The notes under the pieces are model-generated. The model ran no database searches. It worked only from the letters and a program-made list of their open reading frames with translations, and was not told the DNA's origin. A program made the translations under genes and the position numbers. Shown piece after piece: positions 1-6,554 of a DNA stretch of 7,773 nucleotides (position 1 is the first letter of the stretch; each line of letters opens with the position of its first letter). This DNA comes from JAWXUK01 sp044432725. Its GTDB lineage: Bacteria; Bacillota; Clostridia; Oscillospirales; Oscillospiraceae. The stretch covers positions 1 to 7,773 of the forward strand of contig JAWXUL010000066.1 of assembly GCA_044432725.1 (NCBI GenBank), given 5' to 3'.

Positions 1-12
1 GGCATCACTCAC
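1..12 (-). CDS. Probable 5' end of a leftward gene that leaves the window
   Basis: Only the first few codons would be inside the window. On the minus strand an AAAGGAG ribosome-binding site (plus positions 18-24) lies 5 nt before a GTG at 12-10 that reads V/M-S-D-A. An in-frame check is impossible beyond that. An ATG at 5-3 in another frame is 12 nt from the same site, which is longer than usual, so GTG is preferred. A well-formed promoter lies upstream at 67-95. The product is unknown. A transposase is possible given the stand-alone promoter and the lack of relation to the neighbouring operon, but nothing coding is visible to prove it. Confidence 0.4.
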
Positions 13-66
13 AAATGCTCCTTTACATTCGACTGGGAGTGGCTGGCAATCTTTGATTACTCTATC

Positions 67-95
67 AGTATACTAGAACATACAGCCGATTGCAA
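67..95 (-). promoter_or_regulatory. Sigma-A type promoter for the gene leaving the left edge
   Basis: Read on the minus strand, TTGCAA (90-95, four of six to TTGACA) is followed by a 17-bp spacer and TATACT (67-72, five of six to TATAAT). Transcription would start near position 60 and give a leader of about 48 nt before the GTG at 12. The AAAGGAG ribosome-binding site at 18-24 fits this direction. Spacing and the -10 match make it one of the two best promoters in the window. Confidence 0.6.
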
Positions 96-167
96 TGGGC
101 AGAATAGCCAAACTTTTTTCAGCAGTGTTTTTGGTAGAATTTTATCTTTCACGGGTCTAAAATAGCC

Positions 168-389
168 TAGTTGCAATGGAGTTAGAAAAAGAAAAGAGTA
201 AAAAAATGAAGATTTATGAATTTTATTTACCCTTTTGTCAATGACGGAGATTTATGACGATGGTTACTTGTGCAAAATTCACAACAACTAAACTGTGATA
301 CGATATTTAGTTCTGTTGCACCTGAAACAAGTATGTCAATCCTAATTTACAAATTCCTGAAAAAGCAAAATTGTGCAGTCTTAAATGGT
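168..389. other. Intergenic stretch without a credible gene
   Basis: This AT-rich stretch lies between the operon terminator and the promoter region of the next leftward gene. The only open frame of any length is a 72-codon plus-strand frame from 270 that runs antisense through the terminator into the end of the 420-residue gene and has no good ribosome-binding site. There is a small hairpin (AACTAAA at 286-292 with TTTAGTT at 306-312, 13-nt loop). There is also a minus-strand TTGACA (236-241) with only a weak CATAAA-like -10 after it. Neither is enough to call an RNA gene or promoter. Confidence 0.6.
286..312. repeat. Small inverted repeat in the intergenic region
   Basis: AACTAAA at 286-292 pairs perfectly with TTTAGTT at 306-312 across a 13-nt loop. 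Pairing can be extended by a few bases (CAAC with GTTG) past a bulge. It has no T tract on either strand, so it is not a standard terminator. Its role is unknown and chance is possible in AT-rich DNA. Confidence 0.35.
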
Positions 390-423
390 AAAAAAATAAC
401 CACTCCTTTTCAGAACTGGTTAT
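390..423 (-). terminator. Rho-independent terminator ending the six-gene operon
   Basis: On the minus strand ATAACCA (423-417) pairs with TGGTTAT (402-396), and after one mismatch three further pairs close a short A-rich loop. The stem runs directly into seven T residues (plus-strand A run at 390-396). It sits about 40 nt past the TAA stop of the 420-residue gene at 461-463. Stem, loop and T tract have the right order only for leftward transcription, which matches every accepted gene upstream. Confidence 0.85.
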
Positions 424-460
424 CTTTCATTCAAGCTGTTATTTTTTGGAACAGAGAAAG

Positions 461-1723
461 TTACCACCAACTACCACGTTCAAACTGATCTCTCGTCACA
501 GTCACTACATTGCTCACTCTCACCTGATCGTCTACTCGATCCGTTAGATAAAAATAGAATCTGTCCGTATCATATTGCTGAAAAACGTGTTTGCAAGTCT
601 GGTAAGCCGACACATACTCAATCTCATCACCGTAGATCACTGCTGAGGTGCTTAAATAATTGTTACCATCAATGTCAGAAGCCTTGTCACCGATGGGATA
701 AGGGAAAGGTTTATCGTATGGAATAACAGGGCGGTTATCTAAAGTGAATTCAAGGGTGAAATGGGAGTGAGTTGTGGTAGGGGTCAAAAAATAATATGGA
801 ATGTGGGCATAGGTCACTGTATCAGGGTCAAGTGGGTTCACTGGTACTGCATTTCTTAAATTTGTATCAATTGTTTTTACATAAGAACTAACCGCCCTAT
901 ATCCGTCACTCTTTTCTTTTTCAGGATCTAACTGAAGATAAGTGTTTTCAATGAAGAAAAAATCATCCTTTCCGACTTCACGGAACAGAAAAAAGGAGGC
1001 ATATTGATTTGTGTAAAGCAAAATATCAGGTGAATTTTCTACTTTTACTAAAAATATGCGGTCTAACTCTACTTTTCTGTTAGTATATTCGTCAAATTCT
1101 ACCTTGTATTCGTAATCTGTGACACGGTCATTGACTATGCCGAAAGAAACAACCACATGATTTTCTTTTTCATCTTCATATTCCAAGTAAGGCACAGACT
1201 TCACAGAATAGAGAGAAATCACGATACCATCTTCTCCATAGGCTGTAAAAAATGGCTGTTGACCTATTATTTTCGGTGCATTTTCTGCCGTAATACTCGT
1301 TTGTGTTTCATATTTTTGATTGACAGACCATTTCGCCAAAGAATTTTCGATAAAATTGTTCGGAATTATAACTATATAGGAGAAAATCAACAGTATCCCA
1401 CACCAAACAAGGCAAAGGTTCTGAAAAACATCAGGATGTACCCTAAGATTTTCTCGTTTTCTCAAATAAGATTGGGCGAACCACTCTGCTGTACAAAGTG
1501 GCGCTAACGAAACTACAAGCACAAAATAAAATTCGTAGATACGATGATTCTGATACTCAAGAGCGGCAAATTCAGAGAAAAACATGAGCATTAACCACCA
1601 AATATAGAGTGGAAATAATGCAAACTGCAATAATATGAAAGCAAAAATGGAAGGAATTAGGTTTAACTCTTTGTTGTTGCTGTCAGGCATCTTTTGTATG
1701 AAAATTTCATCTTGATCTTCCAT
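461..1723 (-). CDS. Three-helix membrane protein with large soluble domain, paralogue of the 297-residue protein
   Basis: This 420-residue protein is of no family I recognise. A short acidic N-terminus (1-20) precedes hydrophobic helices at about 23-49, 63-83 and 101-121. Residues 122-420 are soluble and rich in D, E, Y and F. The start is fixed by AAGGAG 5 nt before the ATG; this site overlaps the TAG stop of the upstream 684-residue gene (11-nt gap), suggesting translational coupling. From PNN (121-123) through PFF (157-159), LY (171-172) and YLE (179-181) it aligns without gaps to the 297-residue protein. The shared region seems to end near the IPYYFLTP segment (308-315), leaving a C-terminal extension of roughly 90 residues peculiar to this copy. 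It is the last gene before the terminator at 390-423. The side of the membrane holding the soluble domain is not certain; outside is likely if the N-terminus is cytoplasmic and three helices cross. No enzyme motif is visible. Confidence 0.9.
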   Translation of the reverse strand: MEDQDEIFIQKMPDSNNKELNLIPSIFAFILLQFALFPLYIWWLMLMFFSEFAALEYQNHRIYEFYFVLVVSLAPLCTAEWFAQSYLRKRENLRVHPDVFQNLCLVWCGILLIFSYIVIIPNNFIENSLAKWSVNQKYETQTSITAENAPKIIGQQPFFTAYGEDGIVISLYSVKSVPYLEYEDEKENHVVVSFGIVNDRVTDYEYKVEFDEYTNRKVELDRIFLVKVENSPDILLYTNQYASFFLFREVGKDDFFFIENTYLQLDPEKEKSDGYRAVSSYVKTIDTNLRNAVPVNPLDPDTVTYAHIPYYFLTPTTTHSHFTLEFTLDNRPVIPYDKPFPYPIGDKASDIDGNNYLSTSAVIYGDEIEYVSAYQTCKHVFQQYDTDRFYFYLTDRVDDQVRVSNVVTVTRDQFERGSWW

Positions 1724-1734
1724 AAACTCTCCTT

Positions 1735-3789
1735 CTACTCTGTGATTTCAAGGGTTGTACACATGAGTTCCATTTCCCCAACATATAAATCATAAGTATA
1801 TTCTCTTATGTCAAAATTATAGATGATATAACTTCTGTTATTTTCAGTGTAATGATACAGTCTGACCACAGTTTGGTACGCATCTTCTATCCAAAGTGGC
1901 ATTTTAATCGTATAAACAGTAAATTCTTTCTGATTAAAGGTCATTTTTTCTGATTCGTATTCTAATTCTAACTCATTTCTTTCTAATCTGTCTAGGTCTT
2001 CTGGATAAAATAAATCTTCTGCTGGCAAAAGTTCGCTACCATCATAAGAGAAAAAACGGATAAAATCATTGGTGCGTGTTTTGCCAATCCCCACAAATTG
2101 ACCTTCTGCTGTCACTTGCTGCTTGGGATCACTTTTATCTGCATCTGGCCACATGAGATAGTAGTGGTCACCGTAAACTTCGCTGAGAGCGCCCGAATGT
2201 TGCACAGTAAACCCTCGTCCAGTGTCAAAAGTGTCACCATAGCTTAGTTGTTGCCCCACTTCTGAGCCATAAGTTTCGATGTTCGTTCCGTTTTCAGACC
2301 ACCATTCCTCATAGATTGCTTCTAACTCAGGGGTTAAGTTCACCTCATAGGTTTCCATCAAAAGTTGGAAAGTTTCGTTGACCAATTTCACGTCTGATTC
2401 AGTATAAATATACTCATCTTCCCCTAAATGGAGGAAATGATAGTCAATTTCAGTGTAAAATTCAGGGTAATCTGGGGAATCGTGCTTCAAAGAAACAATC
2501 ATGTCACGCTCAGACACAGCACCACTTTCGTCTTTTACCTTCACCATTGCTTTTCCAACGTGGAAGCGATTTTCACCTAATTGCACCACTTCAAACTCTT
2601 CCGAGTCAAATCGTGGGAATCCGTCCATGGAGGTAATGTTCAAATAACCAACAGATAAATCACTATTCCCCTCCAAATTAAGGTAAATTTCATCGAAAAT
2701 ATAGTAAAATGATGGGTCATTGATGCGATATGGTGTTTTAATCGTAGAAAAGTAATCAGGATTATAGTAAGCCGAGAAAGAAGTGCTTGTGAACTTTGCC
2801 ATGCCTTGTTCGTTATACTCCATCAATCGCTCATTTGAGATAAAACTCTCTACAAGGGTGGTGATTATGGGTAAATACTGTGATTCAGACAGTCCTTCCC
2901 CCTCTTTTATCAGCATAATCTCCAAAAAATCTTCTGGTTTATCTGGATAAGGGAGATGGAACACTTCTGCTGTCAGGGTCATAGTTTCGCTGATTTCTTC
3001 CAGAGCAAGTTCCGCAGTCATTTGTGTTAAATGGTGTGTCACTGTGATTTCACCCACTTGAATATCCTCAAGTCGCTGATATTTCATCAATTCTTCCAGT
3101 TTATCTGTGAAAGCACTCAATATTTCTTCCTCTGATTCCATAGAATCGTAAGAATACATCATGTCTGCACTGAGCATGGAATACATCCACATCATTTGTA
3201 AAATGGAGGTGTAGCCGTCACTGTAATTATCATTTAACAATCTATTGGGGTCTTGACCTAAAACCATGTATTTTAAGTCCTCTAAGACCAGACTATAGTC
3301 CACTTTTCCCTGAGAACTGTCTGGTTGCACCACAAAAGCCTTCATATCTTCGTGGATTTCTGGCATAATATAGCTGAAATCATATTGTGTGAAAACACGA
3401 TTTTCTAAGTCTATGGTACTGTGGTCTACCAAAGTCAGTGTATTGTTGTTATTTTCCGTGTTCGTCATTCCGTCAGAATTAGGTTCATTTTCATGCTGTG
3501 TGCCTGTACTATTGTTTCCATTCGTGATATTTTCGCTTGAGAAAGTCGAATTTTCACCAACGAAGGCGTTATCCACCATCAAATCATCAGAATTATTTCT
3601 GGTGAGGTAGTAAGTAGTACCCAAACCAAAACATAGGGCAATGCCACAAAGAGCAAGTATCTTGGGCGAAAAGGGTAAGTTCTTTTTCGTTGTGGTTGCT
3701 GATTGATATTGAATCAACTCACCTCCACATTTAGTGCATTTTTGCTCTGTATCTTGATTTTGAGCATAGCAATCTTGGCAAATTTTCAT
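1735..3789 (-). CDS. Zinc-ribbon, single-pass membrane protein with large extracellular region (TcaA-like layout)
   Basis: The 684-residue protein begins with a zinc ribbon, CQDC at 4-7 and CTKC at 18-21 (C-x2-C-x10-C-x2-C), expected in the cytoplasm. A linker leads to one membrane helix at about 43-62, followed by an N, S, T and D/E-rich spacer (65-125) and a long outside part (126-684). The order zinc ribbon, one helix, linker, outside domains is that of TcaA/YvbJ-type Firmicutes envelope proteins, but I see no detailed similarity, so only the layout is claimed. Two parts, about 136-316 and 527-682, each look like an alpha/beta domain ending in strands and a helix, and may be distant repeats. 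There is no lipobox or signal-peptidase site; the helix should remain as an anchor. AAGGAG lies 6 nt before the ATG, 14 nt after the stop of the 297-residue gene. The gene sits between the two paralogous membrane-protein genes, suggesting a joint envelope function, perhaps sensing or cell-wall related. Confidence 0.9.
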   Translation of the reverse strand: MKICQDCYAQNQDTEQKCTKCGGELIQYQSATTTKKNLPFSPKILALCGIALCFGLGTTYYLTRNNSDDLMVDNAFVGENSTFSSENITNGNNSTGTQHENEPNSDGMTNTENNNNTLTLVDHSTIDLENRVFTQYDFSYIMPEIHEDMKAFVVQPDSSQGKVDYSLVLEDLKYMVLGQDPNRLLNDNYSDGYTSILQMMWMYSMLSADMMYSYDSMESEEEILSAFTDKLEELMKYQRLEDIQVGEITVTHHLTQMTAELALEEISETMTLTAEVFHLPYPDKPEDFLEIMLIKEGEGLSESQYLPIITTLVESFISNERLMEYNEQGMAKFTSTSFSAYYNPDYFSTIKTPYRINDPSFYYIFDEIYLNLEGNSDLSVGYLNITSMDGFPRFDSEEFEVVQLGENRFHVGKAMVKVKDESGAVSERDMIVSLKHDSPDYPEFYTEIDYHFLHLGEDEYIYTESDVKLVNETFQLLMETYEVNLTPELEAIYEEWWSENGTNIETYGSEVGQQLSYGDTFDTGRGFTVQHSGALSEVYGDHYYLMWPDADKSDPKQQVTAEGQFVGIGKTRTNDFIRFFSYDGSELLPAEDLFYPEDLDRLERNELELEYESEKMTFNQKEFTVYTIKMPLWIEDAYQTVVRLYHYTENNRSYIIYNFDIREYTYDLYVGEMELMCTTLEITE

Positions 3790-3803
3790 TATTTTCTCCT
3801 TAT

Positions 3804-4697
3804 TTAGTCGTTGAACGTGATAAAAAACAAAGCATTAATGGCATAAGTACCACCACCACGCCAGTTTGGATTTAAGTAAATAGGTGCTTCTTCCATGTGG
3901 TAAAAATGACCTGTGCTATCTAATTTCACTACCACATCTGTGGTGTAATCTGCCACATTTCTGCCCTTAGTGTAATTCATATAAAAATGTGCATCAGATC
4001 CGTCAGAAAGGACATTTTTTACGGTGAACTTTTTGTCCAACACTCTACTTTCGTCCGTTTTTCCTCCATCACTTTCACTGGCAAAGATAGTAATTTGGTC
4101 ATTTTCAAAAGACATTTTGTTAGAAGAAAAGGGCTGTTTTTTGACTACCACATAATACTCTTCATAGGGGTCGAGGCTCTCTAAAAATTCTAAATATAAC
4201 TCACCTTCTATTTCGTATAAGAAAATTTCTCGTCCATAATATGATTCTGCTTCAAAAAATGGCTCAACACCCTCAATCAACGCTTGGTATTGTTCGGTTC
4301 CTCGTGATTGGGTGTAGTAGTCCTCCGTTCCTGTGTAGTTTCGGTATATTGTTGTGATTGGGTTGTTTGGGACAGCATAAAAGAAGGAATTCACCATGAA
4401 ACCTAAAGAAATAAGCCTACAAATTCTGTTATAGGTCATATTGTCTAAACTTCTTTCCATGATTCCACTTTTCTTGAGAAAAAATTGAAATAATTTTAGA
4501 ACCAAGAAAAAAGGGAGGTATCCCAAGATGTACCCAAACAAAAAGGAAGAAATACCATCCTTTTGACCTGCTGCTTGAATCAGCAAAAACCAGAAAAAGG
4601 GAATGTAGAGAAAGGGAATGGCGAAGAAAAAGCTAAAAACTGTACTGAAAATCCGTAAACCTCTGCCTTGGGTGGGGTATTCTAATTGTGTGTGCAT
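3804..4697 (-). CDS. Three-helix membrane protein with soluble C-terminal domain, paralogue of the 420-residue protein
   Basis: This 297-residue protein has no recognised family. Hydrophobic helices lie at about 17-41, 50-74 and 91-108, and a soluble domain fills 110-297. Just after the third helix come PNN (110-112), PFF (146-148), LY (160-161) and YLE (168-170), all at the spacing seen in the 420-residue protein. Near the end, the segment around AP-IYLNP (271-277) resembles that protein's IPYYFLTP region, after which this copy stops. It is thus a shorter relative lacking the C-terminal extension. The start has AAAGGAG 5 nt before the ATG. That site can pair in a short CCTTT/AAAGG hairpin (4705-4719). 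The gene follows the DUF2809 gene by 48 nt and precedes the zinc-ribbon gene by 14 nt, without a terminator in either gap. Confidence 0.88.
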   Translation of the reverse strand: MHTQLEYPTQGRGLRIFSTVFSFFFAIPFLYIPFFWFLLIQAAGQKDGISSFLFGYILGYLPFFLVLKLFQFFLKKSGIMERSLDNMTYNRICRLISLGFMVNSFFYAVPNNPITTIYRNYTGTEDYYTQSRGTEQYQALIEGVEPFFEAESYYGREIFLYEIEGELYLEFLESLDPYEEYYVVVKKQPFSSNKMSFENDQITIFASESDGGKTDESRVLDKKFTVKNVLSDGSDAHFYMNYTKGRNVADYTTDVVVKLDSTGHFYHMEEAPIYLNPNWRGGGTYAINALFFITFND

Positions 4698-4704
4698 ATT
4701 TGCT

Positions 4705-4719
4705 CCTTTCGTGAAAAGG
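4705..4719 (-). promoter_or_regulatory. Short hairpin overlapping the ribosome-binding site of the 297-residue gene
   Basis: On the minus strand CCTTT (4719-4715) and AAAGG (4709-4705) flank a 5-nt loop, and the second arm is the core of the AAAGGAG ribosome-binding site for the ATG at 4697. If it folds, it would cover the site and lower translation of this cistron unless opened by ribosomes or another factor. The stem is only five pairs, three of them A-T, so it would be weak and may be incidental. Confidence 0.3.
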
Positions 4720-4745
4720 TCATTTTTTATTGAAAGTTGTGTTTA

Positions 4746-5111
4746 TTATTTCAGTTCTTTCCTCTGAAATACCCAACAAATCCCAGTCCCCACACCATAA
4801 CACAGAATGTCTTCCCACGAAAAAGTAGTCCCCAACAAAGTTCTGAAAAATCTGCTATCTCCCAGTCCTAAGAGAGTTACATAATCAAAATATTGGAGAA
4901 TTTCAATGGAAGTTGCGAAAAGAAAGAGATAAATGGGCAATAATTTAATTGGTTTGGGGAAAATAGTTCTCGTGACAAAGTATAGCAACACCACCACAAG
5001 AATGTCACCTACATAGGGGCGAATGAAGTTATCACGGACAAAGAGTGCTATTATCACTTCTATGATGAATAATACCAGTGAAATGGTGGCGAAAAGGGTA
5101 CGTTTTTTCAT
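4746..5111 (-). CDS. DUF2809 family membrane protein
   Basis: The 121-residue protein matches the DUF2809 pattern from memory. After a first helix (about 7-25) comes the signature region around FIRPYVGDILVVVLLYF (29-45), then helices near 55-72 and 98-115, with the conserved SIEILQ segment (68-73) and a C-terminal LGTTFSWEDILCYGVG stretch (93-108). The length fits complete members. The family consists of small integral membrane proteins of unknown biochemical role. The ATG lies inside the stop of the upstream 150-residue gene (4-bp ATGA overlap), with only a modest AGGT ribosome-binding site, so translation is probably coupled. No terminator separates it from the next gene 48 nt on. Family call is confident; function is not known. 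Confidence 0.92.
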   Translation of the reverse strand: MKKRTLFATISLVLFIIEVIIALFVRDNFIRPYVGDILVVVLLYFVTRTIFPKPIKLLPIYLFLFATSIEILQYFDYVTLLGLGDSRFFRTLLGTTFSWEDILCYGVGTGICWVFQRKELK

Positions 5112-5560
5112 TGTTTACCTACTTTCTTTTTCAAAAAAACAGAAAATATAAAACAAAACAAAACCCCAAACTGTATTTTATTGCTCAAAATAACTAAAAA
5201 GGGAGTTGAACAAGTTCTCAATACTTGTGCCAGTGATATTTGTAGTTCTTCTGTAAGATTTTCTTTCAGAAAAAATAGAATAAAGTAGACAATCGGAGTG
5301 ATAATAAAAGAAAAACACATAGTATAAGAGCATAATACGAGAATTTCCCCTATTTTTTGCCATTCAAAAATAGTAAGACATACCAAAATCAAAAAAGCAA
5401 CGTAGCCAGTGGCTGTGTAAATATACATGAAAGGAAACCCCATTGGACGTATATGAGGTGGGTCAAAGTTTTGTACTTCAAAGCCGATTCGGAGGAAAGT
5501 TGCCGTCCAAACCACAAAACACAAGAGTAAATATTTATTTTTTAAGATTGCATTTCTCAT
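5108..5560 (-). CDS. Small four-helix membrane protein of unknown function
   Basis: A 150-residue, strongly hydrophobic protein with likely helices at about 9-28, 44-65, 71-98 and 117-142, and a basic C-terminus (KKKVGKQ) that favours a cytoplasmic tail. I do not recognise a family. A short polar segment (99-112, acidic) separates the last two helices. AAAGG lies 6 nt before the ATG. The gene follows the DUF4261 gene by 42 nt and overlaps the DUF2809 start by 4 bp, so the two small membrane proteins are probably made in step and may interact. No catalytic or transport motif is seen. Confidence 0.82.
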   Translation of the reverse strand: MRNAILKNKYLLLCFVVWTATFLRIGFEVQNFDPPHIRPMGFPFMYIYTATGYVAFLILVCLTIFEWQKIGEILVLCSYTMCFSFIITPIVYFILFFLKENLTEELQISLAQVLRTCSTPFLVILSNKIQFGVLFCFIFSVFLKKKVGKQ

Positions 5561-5602
5561 AAATAACCTTTCTTCACAGAAATGGGGGAATAACCGCCTT
5601 TG

Positions 5603-6376
5603 TTACTCTTGTGTATAATCAATTTTCAGGCTATTTCCGTCCACAGCAATGCCCTCACTCAAAGAAATTTTGCAAAAATGTGTTTCGCTGACACCCACTG
5701 TTTCACCATCTTTGAAGGTTACGTTGGATGTGACCACATAGTTCGCCAAATTGTTGATAAATTCTTGTACTTCTTGTGGATCAGTTTCGTTAGAGTCGTA
5801 GTAAATTTCCATTTCTTCCTTGCCAAATTTACGCAAACCGAAAGTATACATCCCAGCTTTATCATTTTGATTGGTCAAACCAATCCACACATGAAGGGGT
5901 GTTGGAAATTCCCCTGCTTTCATCATATCCGTGTAAACTTCATAATATTTATCAGCATGAACAATTCCGTCCACTAAAACCGATGTAGTGCTGTTTTGTT
6001 TCAGCAAAGTAGACACTGCCATGGTGAGAATCATGGCTTTTTCCGATGGCTCGCTCTCCCCTTGCACCACCACAAGAATGTGAGCCTTATGATTTTGCAC
6101 CACAGAAACCCCATCTTTCCACATCCAGTTCATGGCGGCATTTTGCTCTGCCTCACCGTTAGGGACAGGCACGTTCATGAAACTGACAATTAAAATACTC
6201 TTTTCGATTTGTTCGACAAAAGTGTTAGGTTCTTTTGCCGTTACGTCTTTTTCTTCGATTTCGATACCCCAAAGAGCATGGAGGTCATTTATAAATTGTG
6301 CCTTGCTCCATTGTGCTTCGTCTAAGAGTACAGAAGCAACAAAGGATTGTTTTTCTGTTGTATTTGGTTGGTTCAT
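5603..6376 (-). CDS. DUF4261 domain protein
   Basis: The 257-residue protein has no signal peptide or membrane helix, so it should be cytoplasmic. The N-terminal part (11-105) has an SFVASVLLDE strand, an LHALWGIEI segment and an AHILVVV strand. The C-terminal part (about 160-250) carries the DUF4261 pattern: HVWIGL (162-167), MYTFGLRKFGKEEMEI (176-191) and a DGETVG turn (223-228). Length and domain order fit complete family members. DUF4261 has no established reaction; some relatives occur near polymorphic toxin loci, but no toxin is visible here. The start is supported by GAAGGA 7 nt before the ATG. It is the first gene of the cluster that ends at 390-423. No consensus promoter is evident in its 178-nt upstream gap, so it may be partly read from upstream. 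Confidence 0.9.
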   Translation of the reverse strand: MNQPNTTEKQSFVASVLLDEAQWSKAQFINDLHALWGIEIEEKDVTAKEPNTFVEQIEKSILIVSFMNVPVPNGEAEQNAAMNWMWKDGVSVVQNHKAHILVVVQGESEPSEKAMILTMAVSTLLKQNSTTSVLVDGIVHADKYYEVYTDMMKAGEFPTPLHVWIGLTNQNDKAGMYTFGLRKFGKEEMEIYYDSNETDPQEVQEFINNLANYVVTSNVTFKDGETVGVSETHFCKISLSEGIAVDGNSLKIDYTQE

Positions 6377-6554
6377 GGGTTTTTCCTTCTTTCAATCATT
6401 TGATTTTGTTATGATGTCCTGTTTACTGTCTTAAAATATGGTCTAAACCCTACATTCAGTAGGAAAAATTTCTATCGTTATCAAACCACACAGCGACTCA
6501 TAATGACACGCTTTCCCCCACCTCAAGGCATTGGAAAGAGGTGGGGGAAAATGT
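6377..6554 (-). other. Gap between the 247-residue gene and the DUF4261 operon
   Basis: This 178-nt gap holds the perfect inverted repeat at 6512-6550, a smaller one (CCTAC with GTAGG, 5-nt loop, about 6449-6463), and the GAAGGA ribosome-binding site of the DUF4261 gene. Minus-strand TTGATA- and CATATT-like hexamers occur but never at 16-18 bp spacing with a good partner, so no promoter is called. The operon may use a promoter I cannot recognise, or depend on read-through from the 247-residue gene. Confidence 0.5.
6512..6550. repeat. Perfect 13-bp inverted repeat after the 247-residue gene
   Basis: TTTCCCCCACCTC (6512-6524) is the exact reverse complement of GAGGTGGGGGAAA (6538-6550), with a 13-nt loop. 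It starts 4 nt after the TAA at 6555-6557. The ten G-C-rich pairs would make a very stable RNA hairpin. In either direction the T residues come before the stem and A residues after it, so the standard terminator order is absent. It could still act as a partial terminator, a 3'-end protector of the upstream mRNA, or a control element for the DUF4261 operon. Confidence 0.85.

Noticed and set aside
270..488. 72-codon plus-strand open frame
   Set aside because: It lacks a ribosome-binding site, runs antisense through the terminator at 390-423 and into the 420-residue gene, and has an unnatural composition.
5178..5363. 61-codon minus-strand frame inside the 150-residue gene
   Set aside because: It is in another frame of a gene with better start, spacing and membrane-helix pattern, and has no separate ribosome-binding site.
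5600..5977. 125-codon plus-strand frame opposite the DUF4261 gene
   Set aside because: It is a mirror of a confidently identified family gene on the other strand, with no ribosome-binding site and an H/F/C-rich composition.
4986..6080. Sequence ccaccacaagaatgt present near 4989 and 6068
   Set aside because: Both copies encode an ILVVV strand in unrelated proteins. Shared codon use explains the match better than a repeat element.
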